Shown: positions 8,482-17,127 of the stretch, piece after piece | How the letters are laid out: the number at the start of each line of letters is the position of its first letter | Numbering within the stretch: the stretch's first letter is position 1 | Origin: Pseudoselenomonas ruminantium | GTDB taxonomy: Bacteria > Bacillota > Negativicutes > Selenomonadales > Selenomonadaceae | Direction: 5' to 3' | Length of the DNA stretch: 64,000 nt | Assembly (NCBI GenBank): GCA_002373045.1 | Contig: DFHU01000022.1 | Span: 24,835 to 88,834 of the forward strand | Program-made: the position numbers and the translations under genes | The notes under the pieces: generated by a model | The model's database searches: none | Told to the model about the DNA's origin: nothing | Seen by the model: only the letters and a program-made list of their open reading frames with translations

Positions 8482-9888
8482 ATGGAAATTGAAGCAGCCA
8501 AAAAGCTGATTGATAAGTATATACAGGGCCATGCTGATTTTATGGCGCGGGCGGCTGAAGGGGAAAGATATTATCGTGTACAAAACGACATTATATTTCG
8601 CAAGCCAAAACATAAGGATGACACCCGGCAGGCAGAAAATCCCCTGCGGAATGCGGATAACAAAATACCGTTTTCCTTCTACCAGCTATTAGTCAATCAG
8701 AAAGCCGGCTATATGTTCACAGCTCCGCCGCTGTTCGATACAGGCAGCGAAGCGTTGAACAAAGCCGTAGCGGAGGCCTTGGGCGATAGATACGCGCAGA
8801 AGGTAAAAGAACTGTGTATCAATGCCAGTAATGCGGGGGTAGCGTGGCTGCATTACTGGATAGATGAGCAGAAGGGATTTTGCTATGGCGTTGTCCCTAG
8901 TTTTCAGATTGTGCCGGTATGGAGCCGCAAGCTGGATAAAAAGCTGTTAGCCGTCTTGCGTGTATATAAAGACTTCGACGAGAACGGTGACGAGTGGGAC
9001 ATATACGAGTATTGGACAGATACCGCATGTGAAGCTTTCCGGAAACGTGGGGCAGACAGTTTTGATGATCTGACCTATTGCCCCATGTTTACAGATTTCT
9101 ACACGGCCGGGCTGACCGATGCAGAGAACAGGATGATACACAACTTCGGACGGGTGCCATTTATCCCCTTCTTCAACAATAACATTGCCACCCGTGACCT
9201 CGATGCGGTGAAGGGGCTTATCGACACCTACGACAAGACCTTCAGCGGCTTTGTGGACGATTTGGAGGATATACAGGAGGTTATCCTGGTACTAACCAAT
9301 TACGGCGGGCAGGATATGAAGCAATTCCTGTCAGACCTCAAATATTACAAATCCATACAGGTTGATTCTGCTGGAGATGGTGACAAGAGCGGCGTTTCCA
9401 CCCTCAACATCGATATCCCGGTGGAAGCACGGGACAAACTGCTGGAGCTGACCCGCAAAGCTATCTTTGATACCGGGCAGGGCATTGATCCGCAGCAACA
9501 GGGGCTGGATTCAACCAGTGGCGAGGCCATGAAGTTTTTATATGCTTTGCTGGAGATTAAAGCAGGGCTTATGGAGACTGAATTTAAGATAGGGCTTGCC
9601 GAACTTGTCCGGGCCATTTGTCGTGTACATGGGCAGGAGCCTGGGCAAATTGTCCAGACATGGACACGCACCAGCATCCGCAATGATGCAGAACTGGCCT
9701 CCATGTGCTCTGATTCAGTGGGGGTTATCTCCAAGAAAACCATCATCAAGAACCATCCGTTTGTGGAGGATGCCGAAAAGGAACTCGAACAAATCGAAAA
9801 AGAAAGGCAGGCAGAAATGGAAGCGGCCAATATCTACGGCAATGACCTGCTGGATGACGATAAGAAAGGAGGTGACGAAGATGTATGA
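8482..9888 (+). CDS. Phage portal protein (SPP1 gp6-like)
   Basis: A 468-residue protein of the SPP1-type portal family, which forms the dodecameric ring at the head vertex through which DNA is packaged and ejected. Typical features are the N-terminal helix with YYRVQNDI, the segment NPLRNADNKIPFSFYQLLVN, the RVPFIPFFNN core and the helical C-terminus ending in an acidic tail. AGGAGG precedes the ATG. It overlaps the next small gene by 8 bp. Confidence 0.9.
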   Translation: MEIEAAKKLIDKYIQGHADFMARAAEGERYYRVQNDIIFRKPKHKDDTRQAENPLRNADNKIPFSFYQLLVNQKAGYMFTAPPLFDTGSEALNKAVAEALGDRYAQKVKELCINASNAGVAWLHYWIDEQKGFCYGVVPSFQIVPVWSRKLDKKLLAVLRVYKDFDENGDEWDIYEYWTDTACEAFRKRGADSFDDLTYCPMFTDFYTAGLTDAENRMIHNFGRVPFIPFFNNNIATRDLDAVKGLIDTYDKTFSGFVDDLEDIQEVILVLTNYGGQDMKQFLSDLKYYKSIQVDSAGDGDKSGVSTLNIDIPVEARDKLLELTRKAIFDTGQGIDPQQQGLDSTSGEAMKFLYALLEIKAGLMETEFKIGLAELVRAICRVHGQEPGQIVQTWTRTSIRNDAELASMCSDSVGVISKKTIIKNHPFVEDAEKELEQIEKERQAEMEAANIYGNDLLDDDKKGGDEDV

Positions 9889-10063
9889 GATGCTTTGTGC
9901 TTATGCCAAAAAGTTCGGGAAGGATTTCCCGATTTCGGCGGTAATGGGAAATTCCAATGAAAACGGCGTAATTCAGTTGGTGCAGAAATGCATTAACGAA
10001 GGCAAACCATTCAAGAAGCCTGCAGAGGAAAAAACGAAACCGGATGCGGATGCGGAGAAATAA
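9881..10063 (+). CDS. Small phage protein between portal and scaffold genes (60 aa)
   Basis: A 60-codon frame (MYEMLCAYAKKFGKDFP...) with a perfect AAAGGAGGTGA ribosome site that lies inside the end of the portal gene. The last 15 residues are rich in K, P, D and E. No family is recognised. Position suggests a small head-assembly accessory protein, but nothing in the sequence proves it. Confidence 0.6.
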   Translation: MYEMLCAYAKKFGKDFPISAVMGNSNENGVIQLVQKCINEGKPFKKPAEEKTKPDADAEK

Positions 10064-10123
10064 TAACAAAACTCCGATTCGTGGACAGGTAACCACGTAA
10101 AAAACCGGATAGGAGAGAAAAAT

Positions 10124-10756
10124 ATGACAATCAAAGAACTGCTTAAAAATATCGGTGTGGCCGATGACAAGATGGACGCAGCTGAAAAAGCTGTGAAAGA
10201 TTACCTCGATGGGGAGTTTGTAACAAAGGCTCGTTTCAACGAGGTCAACGAGTCGAAAAAGTCGCTGACTGACCAGCTGGCAGAACGTGACAAGCAGCTG
10301 ACCGCCTTGAAGAAATCCGCCGGCGATAATGAGGGGCTTAAAAAGGAGATTGAAACTTTGCAGGCCGCCAACAAACAGCAGAAAGCAGATTTTGAGGCAC
10401 AGGCTAAGGCACTGAAAATCGATACGGCTATCAAGCTGGCCATTGCTGACAGTGCGCAGGATACCGATATTGTAGCAGGCCTTATCGATAAGGCAAAAGT
10501 CATCTTAGGTGAAGATGGAAAAGTCGCCGGATTGACCGAACAGGTTGAGGCTCTCAAGAAGGATAAAGCGTTCCTTTTCAAGAGCACACAGCCGGGCGGC
10601 AATCCGCAGTATAACCCGAATGGCGGAGGTAATAATCCGCCCGCCGCTAATCCGTTCAAGAAAGAGACCTTCAATCTGACGGAGCAGGGCAAGATGTTCA
10701 GAGAAAACCCCGAACAGGCGCGTGCTATGGCCGCCGAAGCTGGGGTGACGATTTAA
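10124..10756 (+). CDS. Phage scaffold protein (GP20-like minor structural protein)
   Basis: A 210-residue protein with the Phage_GP20 pattern: MTIKELLKNIGV at the start, a central coiled coil (about 40-95), then KIDTAIKLAIADSAQDTDIV and a Pro/Asn/Gly-rich linker. Such proteins are internal scaffolds that guide capsid assembly. It lies just upstream of the capsid gene, as in SPP1- and PBSX-type phages. A short hairpin (cgtgg...ccacg, 10080-10097) lies in the leader, and AGGAGAG precedes the ATG. Confidence 0.8.
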   Translation: MTIKELLKNIGVADDKMDAAEKAVKDYLDGEFVTKARFNEVNESKKSLTDQLAERDKQLTALKKSAGDNEGLKKEIETLQAANKQQKADFEAQAKALKIDTAIKLAIADSAQDTDIVAGLIDKAKVILGEDGKVAGLTEQVEALKKDKAFLFKSTQPGGNPQYNPNGGGNNPPAANPFKKETFNLTEQGKMFRENPEQARAMAAEAGVTI

Positions 10757-10771
10757 GGAGGAATTATAATT

Positions 10772-11758
10772 ATGGGTACTACTTTAGCTGATGTTATTGC
10801 TCCTGAGCTTTTTACGCCGTACACGGTGCAGAAAACCATGGAACTGTCCGCGCTCTTCAATAGCGGCATTGTTACGCACTCTCCGGAATTTGACCGGCTG
10901 GCCAGTGAAGCGGCGCCGGTTCATAATATGCCGTTCTTTGAAGATTTGACCGGTGATTCTGAAAATGTGGTTGAAGGTGCTGACCTGACTGCTGCAAAGA
11001 TTACCAGCAAGAAAGATGTTTCCGCGACTATCCGCCGCGCTAAGGCATGGAGCGCCACCGACCTTTCGGCAGCGCTGGCAGGTAAAGACCCCATGGCCGC
11101 TATTGGTTCCCTTGTGGCAGGCTTTTGGGCGCGCGATATGCAGAAAGAGCTCATCAATACCCTCAATGGCGTGTTCGGCTCCTATACGGATGGCAGCGAC
11201 ACTGTGACCCCGCTGGAAGATCACATTTTAGATATTTCCGGCAAAAGCGGTGATACGGGCAAGATTTCCGCGTCGGCGTTCATTGATGCCTGCCAGCTTT
11301 TGGGTGATGCTCAGGGGCAGCTCACCGCAGTTGCTATGCACTCTGCAACCAAGGCATTTTTGAAGAAACAGAACCTCATTCAGACGCAGCGAGATTCCAC
11401 AAGCGTGGAATTTGACACCTATCAGGGCCGCCGCGTTATCGTCGATGATGGCTGCCCGGTAGCGAATGGTGTATACACCACATACCTTTTTGGTAACGGC
11501 GCTATTGCATACGGCAACGGCTCCCCGGAGGGCTTTGTACCGACCGAACTTGACCGCGAGAAGCGCAAAGGTTCCGGTGTTGATTACCTCATCAACCGCA
11601 AGACCTTTATCCTGCATCCGCGTGGAATTAAATTCACCGGCGCAGTTCGTGCTAATCAGGAAACTGTAAGCCGTGCAGAACTGGCCAATGCGAAGAACTG
11701 GGAGCGTGTTTACGAGCCGAAAGCTATCCGCATGGTATGTTTCAAACATAAGATTTAA
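10772..11758 (+). CDS. Phage major capsid protein
   Basis: A 328-residue coat protein. The N-terminus (TTLADVIAPELFTPYTVQKT, then ELSALFNSGIV) and the segments NMPFFEDLTGDSE and AKAWSATDLSAALAGKDPM fit HK97-fold coat proteins of PBSX/A118-like phages. The C-terminal YEPKAIRMVCF follows a domain with RRVIVDDGCPV, typical of the P-domain/A-domain part. The strong AAGGAGGAATTATAATT leader fits a highly translated structural gene. It follows the scaffold by 15 bp. Confidence 0.85.
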   Translation: MGTTLADVIAPELFTPYTVQKTMELSALFNSGIVTHSPEFDRLASEAAPVHNMPFFEDLTGDSENVVEGADLTAAKITSKKDVSATIRRAKAWSATDLSAALAGKDPMAAIGSLVAGFWARDMQKELINTLNGVFGSYTDGSDTVTPLEDHILDISGKSGDTGKISASAFIDACQLLGDAQGQLTAVAMHSATKAFLKKQNLIQTQRDSTSVEFDTYQGRRVIVDDGCPVANGVYTTYLFGNGAIAYGNGSPEGFVPTELDREKRKGSGVDYLINRKTFILHPRGIKFTGAVRANQETVSRAELANAKNWERVYEPKAIRMVCFKHKI

Positions 11759-11798
11759 CCTGTGGCAGCTTGCCGTATAGAGGGGTGAACTTTGGAAG

Positions 11799-13610
11799 AT
11801 GAAAGAAGAGAAGAAAGGCGGGCGGCAGGGGAAGCCGGCAAGTGAATACTGGCAGGAAAGAGCCATAGAGCGTGAAGCCTTATGGAATAAAAAATGCCGG
11901 GCTACGATTGAGGCTGAACTAGCTGAACAATATACAAAAGCTCTTACTGCTATCCAAGAAGACATCACCGCTTTATATGGCATGTTTGCCAAAGATAACA
12001 AGCTGGAACTGCATGAGGCTATAGCCTTGCTGAAAGGCGAAGAATACAAGCAATGGCGGATGAGCCTGGAAGCCTATGCAAAACTATCTGAGACTGATAA
12101 CGCCATATTGAGGGAACTGAACACGCTGGCCATGAGGTCACGTGTCAGCCGCCTTGAGAAGCTCCATAGTGAGACTTTGCAGGAGCTGTACAAGTTGGGC
12201 GTCGCCACAGAGGAGCGTATGAACAGGTTTTTGGAAGGTGCCTTCGAGGATAACTATTACAGGAGCCTGTTTGAGATAGGGCGCACCGCTGGCTTGTACA
12301 GTACGATTTCGGCGGTAGATGATAAACTGCTGGAAAAGGTGCTGAAAAATCCATGGAGTGGAAAGGCTTATTCGGCGAGGATATGGGCCAATCAGGAGAA
12401 GCTGGCCCAAACGCTGAAAGATACGGTGTTTGCCGGCATCCATAGGGGCGTGTCTGTACCGAAACTGTCAAGACTGGTCAAAGAGCGCATGGAAGTAGGC
12501 AGGTATGAAGCTACAAGGCTGGTTCGTACTGAATTGAACTATGTTCACAACCAAGCGAATTTGGAAAGCATCAAGGACAGCGGCATGATGTTTTATAAGT
12601 TCGTGGCAACGCTGGACAGCCGGACAAGTCAGAAATGCAGGGCGCATGATGGAAGTATCGTTCCCGTGGAAGAAGCAAGTCCCGGTGATAATCTACCGCC
12701 ATTACATCCACACTGCCGGAGTACCATCATAGGCAGCTTAGGCGAGGGGAAAGGCGGGCAGAAAGGAACAAGGATAGCCCGGGACAGCGAAGGTCACAGC
12801 TTTCACGTTCCCCGGCAGATGAAGTACAGTGATTACAAAGCTGTTTACATTGACCAGTCAAAAACTATTGACCAGTGGGCGGCAGAAACAGGTTTTACTG
12901 TGGCCGTAGCGAAGTATACACCTAAAATATCTAGTCAGGACAGCGGGAAAAGTGGTATAATTGGGACAAAGGATGGTGCAAGTTCCGTGTTGGAGGCTAT
13001 ACACAGAGAACAGGCTGTTGTTAAAGACAATGGCCAACGTAACAATTACACTGTAAAATTTGACCTTGTAAACAGCAAAGTTTATCATGATAAATTTGAA
13101 GGACTAACTGGACGCAAAGTCGTAGACGAGGCTATTTACAAACAGGCAGCAGCAATGCTGGAACATAGGAGTGGTAGTCCCTACGAGGATATAGCTATGC
13201 TGGACGCTCGTACGGGCGAAATATTAGCAGAGAATGCCACGGCAAGCGGAGATATGAAATTTAGGTCTGGCTTAACTGAAAAACAATCAAAAAGTTTGCA
13301 TGATAAAGGCAAAAAATTCGAGATAATCCACAACCACCCGAATAGTTCGATTCCTTCATCAAATGATATCCGATGGTTATATAAGCGTGAGCTGGCTATG
13401 GCCTCAACGATTGTTGGCCACGATGGTATTGTTTATAGAATGGAGAAATTGAAACCGTATGCCGAAATAGACGACTTTATGGACGATTTATACAAGGGCC
13501 TTAAGGATATCCATCCTAACTGGGATAAAGAACAGTTGGAATATCGACTGGCAATGCAAGCCATAGAGTTGTTGGAAAAAGCTAAATTAATGAGATATAA
13601 GAAGAGGTGA
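11799..13610 (+). CDS. MuF head morphogenesis protein with C-terminal RadC/JAB-like extension
   Basis: A 603-residue protein. Residues about 1-330 are a SPP1 gp7/Mu F-type minor head protein, with the characteristic block YEATRLVRTELNYVHNQAN and TLDSRTSQKCRAHDG followed by LPPLHPHCRSTI. These proteins sit near the portal and can be injected with the DNA. The extra C-terminal region (about 375-603) is not part of the head function. It contains IAMLDARTGEILAENA and His511-Asn-His513-Pro with Ser521 and Asp523, which resembles the HNHP...S..D metal site of RadC/JAB-type proteins with one residue fewer between His and Asp. MuF proteins with C-terminal toxin domains are known in temperate phages, so a delivered effector is a plausible reading. 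Two small genes follow at once. The base composition of the extension is AT-richer than that of the head part. Confidence 0.8.
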   Translation: MKEEKKGGRQGKPASEYWQERAIEREALWNKKCRATIEAELAEQYTKALTAIQEDITALYGMFAKDNKLELHEAIALLKGEEYKQWRMSLEAYAKLSETDNAILRELNTLAMRSRVSRLEKLHSETLQELYKLGVATEERMNRFLEGAFEDNYYRSLFEIGRTAGLYSTISAVDDKLLEKVLKNPWSGKAYSARIWANQEKLAQTLKDTVFAGIHRGVSVPKLSRLVKERMEVGRYEATRLVRTELNYVHNQANLESIKDSGMMFYKFVATLDSRTSQKCRAHDGSIVPVEEASPGDNLPPLHPHCRSTIIGSLGEGKGGQKGTRIARDSEGHSFHVPRQMKYSDYKAVYIDQSKTIDQWAAETGFTVAVAKYTPKISSQDSGKSGIIGTKDGASSVLEAIHREQAVVKDNGQRNNYTVKFDLVNSKVYHDKFEGLTGRKVVDEAIYKQAAAMLEHRSGSPYEDIAMLDARTGEILAENATASGDMKFRSGLTEKQSKSLHDKGKKFEIIHNHPNSSIPSSNDIRWLYKRELAMASTIVGHDGIVYRMEKLKPYAEIDDFMDDLYKGLKDIHPNWDKEQLEYRLAMQAIELLEKAKLMRYKKR

Positions 13611-13615
13611 TTGCC

Positions 13616-13804
13616 ATGGTAAAGGAATGTGCTATAACCGCTATTTATGCAGATGATACCATTGCTATGCGGCAGCATCCAAAACTAACCAAGGAGGAAA
13701 AACGCAAAGAGTCTGCCATGGCAGTTAGGGTAGCAGCAAAGCATTTTGGCTGTAAATGGCGTTCTGCAAGCAACGGAACCCTATATACAAAAAAGCGAAA
13801 ATAA
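13616..13804 (+). CDS. Small basic protein downstream of the MuF extension (62 aa)
   Basis: A 62-residue frame (MVKECAITAIYADDTIAMRQ...) placed 5 bp after the MuF gene. The ATG at 13616 has GAAGAGG at the right distance; the GTG at 13607 overlaps that site and is rejected. The C-terminal half is basic (AAKHFGCKWRSASNGTLYT). No family is recognised. Its position right after a MuF extension makes it a candidate partner or immunity protein, which is inference only. Confidence 0.5.
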   Translation: MVKECAITAIYADDTIAMRQHPKLTKEEKRKESAMAVRVAAKHFGCKWRSASNGTLYTKKRK

Positions 13805-13907
13805 ATTATGGCGGATGATTAAGGAGGATGCTCATGACCGTAACTGTCCTTAGAACGAGTTGATAGCCGAACCTCCTGCAGGAATAAAGTTTAACTGAGG
13901 TGACACC

Positions 13908-14276
13908 ATGAAGCGCGATATGGATTTAATTCGTAATATGCTATTGCATATTGAAGCGTGTTCAGACGTACCGCCAAAGGTGCTTTGCGTGGAAGATTTT
14001 CTAAGGTATTGTAGTGACAGGTATATCATTTCTTTGCACATCGAACTTATTCGCGATGCTGGTCTTATAGAGGTTATCAGTACATCGTGGATGGGCGATG
14101 TAAAGGATTTTGATATATCTCGATTAACATTTGTCGGCTACGAATATCTCGACGCTATACGCAATAAAGATATTTGGCATACGGTACAAGAAAAAATAAA
14201 CGCCATTGGCGGTGCTACGTTTGATGTAATAAAGGCTTTGGCCATTAAGGAACTATCAAAAGAATTAGGTTTATAA
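13908..14276 (+). CDS. DUF2513-domain protein
   Basis: A 122-residue protein with the DUF2513 hallmark start MKRDMDLIRNMLLHIE and the segment LTFVGYEYLDAIRNKDIW, followed by a helical C-terminus. DUF2513 proteins are small, found in phages, plasmids and islands, and have no established function; they are often single cassette genes. GAGGTGA precedes the ATG. It interrupts the head-gene order between MuF and the connector, so together with the MuF extension and the 62-aa gene it looks like a moron or toxin-related cassette. A terminator hairpin follows 5 bp after the stop. Confidence 0.7.
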   Translation: MKRDMDLIRNMLLHIEACSDVPPKVLCVEDFLRYCSDRYIISLHIELIRDAGLIEVISTSWMGDVKDFDISRLTFVGYEYLDAIRNKDIWHTVQEKINAIGGATFDVIKALAIKELSKELGL

Positions 14277-14281
14277 AGTGA

Positions 14282-14311
14282 AGCACTTTGCAGATGCAGG
14301 GTGCTTTTCTT
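14282..14311 (+). terminator. Terminator closing the DUF2513 cassette
   Basis: AGCACTTTGCA (14282-14292) pairs with TGCAGGGTGCT (14295-14305) with two G-T pairs; the inner part must open to form a loop. TTTTCTT follows. It is nearly the same hairpin as the one at 6584. Confidence 0.65.
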
Positions 14312-14341
14312 ATGCCCATTTTTAGGAAAGGAGGTGCGGTG

Positions 14342-14707
14342 ATGGCTGATTTGACACCACAGGAGGCAGCAGAACGGATTATCACCACAGCTAAAACGCT
14401 GCTGGGTGATGTCGGCACCGAAAAAGATGCTATTTATCAGATTTACGCTGATAAGCTGGTTCTGGATGTGCTGGATTACTGCAATAGGGAGGATTTCCCA
14501 CCTGCGCTGGTTTATACCTGCGCGGACCTGCTTTTCAAAAGGGAACAGGACAGCACCAGCGACACGCAGGGGCTGAAAAAAGTGAAGATGGACGATACAG
14601 AGTTTGAGTTTGCCACCGCCACAGCCTCACCTGGTACGGCGGCGGACGCTGACTTTGCCACCATCCGCAACAAGCTCAACCTTTACAGAAAGCTGAGGTG
14701 GAACTGA
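14342..14707 (+). CDS. Head-tail connector protein (YqbG/gp6-like)
   Basis: A 121-residue protein (MADLTPQEAAERIITTAKT...) with the pattern of phage head-tail connector proteins of the gp6/YqbG type: helical, with YCNREDFPPALVYTCADLL near residue 45. It forms the adaptor ring under the portal. The ATG at 14342 follows AAGGAGGTGCGGTG; an upstream in-frame ATG at 14288 lies within the preceding terminator and is rejected. Its stop overlaps the next start (TGATG). Confidence 0.7.
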   Translation: MADLTPQEAAERIITTAKTLLGDVGTEKDAIYQIYADKLVLDVLDYCNREDFPPALVYTCADLLFKREQDSTSDTQGLKKVKMDDTEFEFATATASPGTAADADFATIRNKLNLYRKLRWN

Positions 14708-15096
14708 TGCCGAATTATGCAAGGCTTCAAGGGATTCTGCATAACTTGATGTATAAGGACACGGCCAACATTTACAGGCTCACACATGTGCAGGCCGATG
14801 ATGGCTCTGATGATTACGATGAAGGGGAAACACCTGTCTATGAGGCGATTCCCTGCAAACTATCCCAGTATAACAAAGATTTAACTCAGGATAAAACAGA
14901 TAGGGGCGTGAACCTCATTTCTGACCTGCGGCTTTGTTGCTCACCTGAATATCAGATTCGGGAAAATGACATCGTAGAAATCACCCACAATGGCCAGCAT
15001 TTTCGTATGAATGCCGGGAAAAGATTTGTGTACCCTACACATCAAGAAATACCTGTCAAGCAGGTAAAGGAGGCAGGCAATGGGTTTGACGATTAA
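14707..15096 (+). CDS. Head closure/completion protein (XkdH/YqbH-like)
   Basis: A 129-residue protein starting MPNYARLQGILHNLMYKDTA. The segments TANIYRLTH and PCKLSQYNKD and a beta-rich C-terminal half (IVEITHNGQHFRMNAGKR) fit the small head-closure or stopper proteins of PBSX-type phages. It overlaps both neighbours, in line with the fixed order connector, closure, tail completion, terminator. Confidence 0.65.
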   Translation: MPNYARLQGILHNLMYKDTANIYRLTHVQADDGSDDYDEGETPVYEAIPCKLSQYNKDLTQDKTDRGVNLISDLRLCCSPEYQIRENDIVEITHNGQHFRMNAGKRFVYPTHQEIPVKQVKEAGNGFDD

Positions 15097-15457
15097 CGGC
15101 CTTGATGATTTACAGGAAAAGCTGGAGAGCATGGCAAAAAAAGCGCCTGCTGCCGGAGCTAAATTTCTTGCCCAAGAGGGCGAACTGCTCCGGGGGCGGG
15201 CGGCAAATAATACGCCGGTTGATACTGGCAATTTGCGTAACAGCTGGAAGACACGCATGATTAACCCCCAGCGTGTGGAAGTGTCGAACAATGCCGAATA
15301 TGCCGCCCATGTTGAATATGGCCATCGCGTGAAGGTTCATGGCAAATGGACCGGCAAGGTGGTAAAAGGGAAAAAGATGCTCCACAAAGCCTTTGATGAA
15401 ACGAAGGATAATTTCCTTGAGGATGGTGTGGCTATACTGGGGGCGATAATAAAGTGA
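15080..15457 (+). CDS. HK97 gp10-like tail completion protein (XkdI)
   Basis: A 125-residue protein of the HK97-gp10 type: ING LDDLQEKLES at the N-terminus, then NTPVDTGNLRNSWKT and NAEYAAHVEYGH, both family hallmarks. It joins the tail to the completed head. AAGGAGG lies upstream within the preceding gene. It overlaps the next gene by 4 bp. Confidence 0.8.
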   Translation: MGLTINGLDDLQEKLESMAKKAPAAGAKFLAQEGELLRGRAANNTPVDTGNLRNSWKTRMINPQRVEVSNNAEYAAHVEYGHRVKVHGKWTGKVVKGKKMLHKAFDETKDNFLEDGVAILGAIIK

Positions 15458-15909
15458 TCAAAGCAAAGGATATAAGGGCAGCCATAACTTCGCTCTTAAA
15501 GAAGAACTTCCCTCTCTATGAGGTTCATTTCGACAACGTAGAGAGGGCTTGCAAGAGTTACTTCTATGTAGAGCTGGCACCCAGACGGAAAACGATTGAC
15601 CCTGTATATTATGACAGGTCAATCAGCATCGACATCCAGCTGGTTATCCTGCCGGATAACAGGGGGAGAGTGAAACGTTCTCTCCTGTATGATGCCATCG
15701 ACACATTGGATGAAGTGATTAGGCCCGTACTCCAGATAGGTGACAGGTACATCACCATCCTAAGCAACAATAGCGTTATAGTTGACGAGATTCTGCATTA
15801 TGAGTTTTCACTTGATTTCACAGACTTCTTGCCTGTGGAACGTGGCGAACTTATGCAGGAACTTTATATCAATGGTTATTTTCAAGACCTGGATTATGAG
15901 GAGGTTTAA
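15454..15909 (+). CDS. Tail terminator protein (XkdJ-like, DUF6838 type)
   Basis: A 151-residue protein (MIKAKDIRAAITSLLKKNFP...) with SYFYVELAPRRKTIDPVYYD and ISIDIQLVILPD, matching tail terminator proteins that cap the tail tube in contractile phages. It ends just 3 bp before the tail sheath gene, in keeping with the PBSX order. Confidence 0.7.
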   Translation: MIKAKDIRAAITSLLKKNFPLYEVHFDNVERACKSYFYVELAPRRKTIDPVYYDRSISIDIQLVILPDNRGRVKRSLLYDAIDTLDEVIRPVLQIGDRYITILSNNSVIVDEILHYEFSLDFTDFLPVERGELMQELYINGYFQDLDYEEV

Positions 15910-15912
15910 TAA

Positions 15913-17109
15913 ATGTCTGATTTTGGATTGCCACAGGTCATTATTGACTTTAAGACTAAATCCGTGAGCGCTGTACAGCGTAGCGCCCGTGGTATCGTGA
16001 CTATGCTTTTGAAGAACGAAAGCACGAACACAAGCAAGTTTTACAAGATTGTTGATTCCACCGACATCCCCGATGGATTGACGGATGCGAATATCGACCG
16101 TGTGAAAAAGTGCTTGCTGGGCACGCCTGCCAAGATTCTGCTCTATACGCTGCCTCTGGACAGTGTAACTCCGGCAGAAGTCGAGGAAGGAGAGGAGCCG
16201 GAAGTTATCATCCGGCAGGACGCTGTCCTGAAAAAACTTTACAACATCAAGTGGAACTACATCTGCCATCCTACTGCTACCGCGCAGGAAATGGAAGATT
16301 TAGCCACGTGGGTAAAGACAAAGCGGAATAACAATCGCAAGACTTTCAAGGCTGTTGTCTCTCATCAGCCGGCCGATGATAAAGGTGTTGTCAACCTTAC
16401 CACCGACCATATCCGTGTAGTCAACCCGGATTACACAGACGCGCTCAACAGGGCAGGCGGTGACGCTGCGCAGGTGCCTGCTACGATTCCGAAGTATATC
16501 ACCTATACTGCAGCCGAATATACCGCCCGTATTGCCGGGATATTGGCAGGATTGGCACTTGACCGTTCCGCTACTTATTACGAACTGCCTGAAGTGGTGG
16601 ACTGTGATGTATATGAGGACATTGACACCAATATCAGCAATGGCGAGCTCTGCCTGTTTGATGAGCTTGACGGCAACGGCGTAAAGATTGCTCGTGCCTG
16701 CAATTCGCTTCATACCTTCACTACCGATGTAGGCGAAGATTTCCGCTATATCAAGATTGTGGAGGCCGTCGATATGATTACCGACGATATCCGTGATACT
16801 TTCAAAGACCAGTATGTGGGCAAAATCATCAACGATTACAATCACAAGATGCTCTTTATCGGTGCTATCCTGGTATATTTCCGTGGGCTCAAGGGCAATG
16901 TGCTCGATGCAAGCCCCACGGCTGTTAATACCGTGGATATCGACGAGGCCGCCCAGGCCGACTATATCAAGCTGAAAGGCCTTGATGACCCAGCTGATTT
17001 GACGGTACAGCAGATTCGCGAATATAACACCGGTACCAAGGTAATGCTCTCCGGGCGCGTTACTCCTGTAAACGCTATGGAAGATTTGAAGATTACTTTC
17101 TTGATGTAA
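15913..17109 (+). CDS. Phage tail sheath protein (XkdK-like)
   Basis: A 398-residue contractile tail sheath protein. The N-terminal domain begins FGLPQVIIDFKTKSVSAVQR, and the C-terminal domain shows KDQYVGKIINDYNHKMLF and VNAMEDLKITF, the segments that make the inter-subunit mesh. It surrounds the tube and contracts on infection, so it marks this prophage as a myovirus. GAGGAGG precedes the ATG. Confidence 0.9.
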   Translation: MSDFGLPQVIIDFKTKSVSAVQRSARGIVTMLLKNESTNTSKFYKIVDSTDIPDGLTDANIDRVKKCLLGTPAKILLYTLPLDSVTPAEVEEGEEPEVIIRQDAVLKKLYNIKWNYICHPTATAQEMEDLATWVKTKRNNNRKTFKAVVSHQPADDKGVVNLTTDHIRVVNPDYTDALNRAGGDAAQVPATIPKYITYTAAEYTARIAGILAGLALDRSATYYELPEVVDCDVYEDIDTNISNGELCLFDELDGNGVKIARACNSLHTFTTDVGEDFRYIKIVEAVDMITDDIRDTFKDQYVGKIINDYNHKMLFIGAILVYFRGLKGNVLDASPTAVNTVDIDEAAQADYIKLKGLDDPADLTVQQIREYNTGTKVMLSGRVTPVNAMEDLKITFLM

Positions 17110-17127
17110 GAGAGGGAGGTAGAAGTT

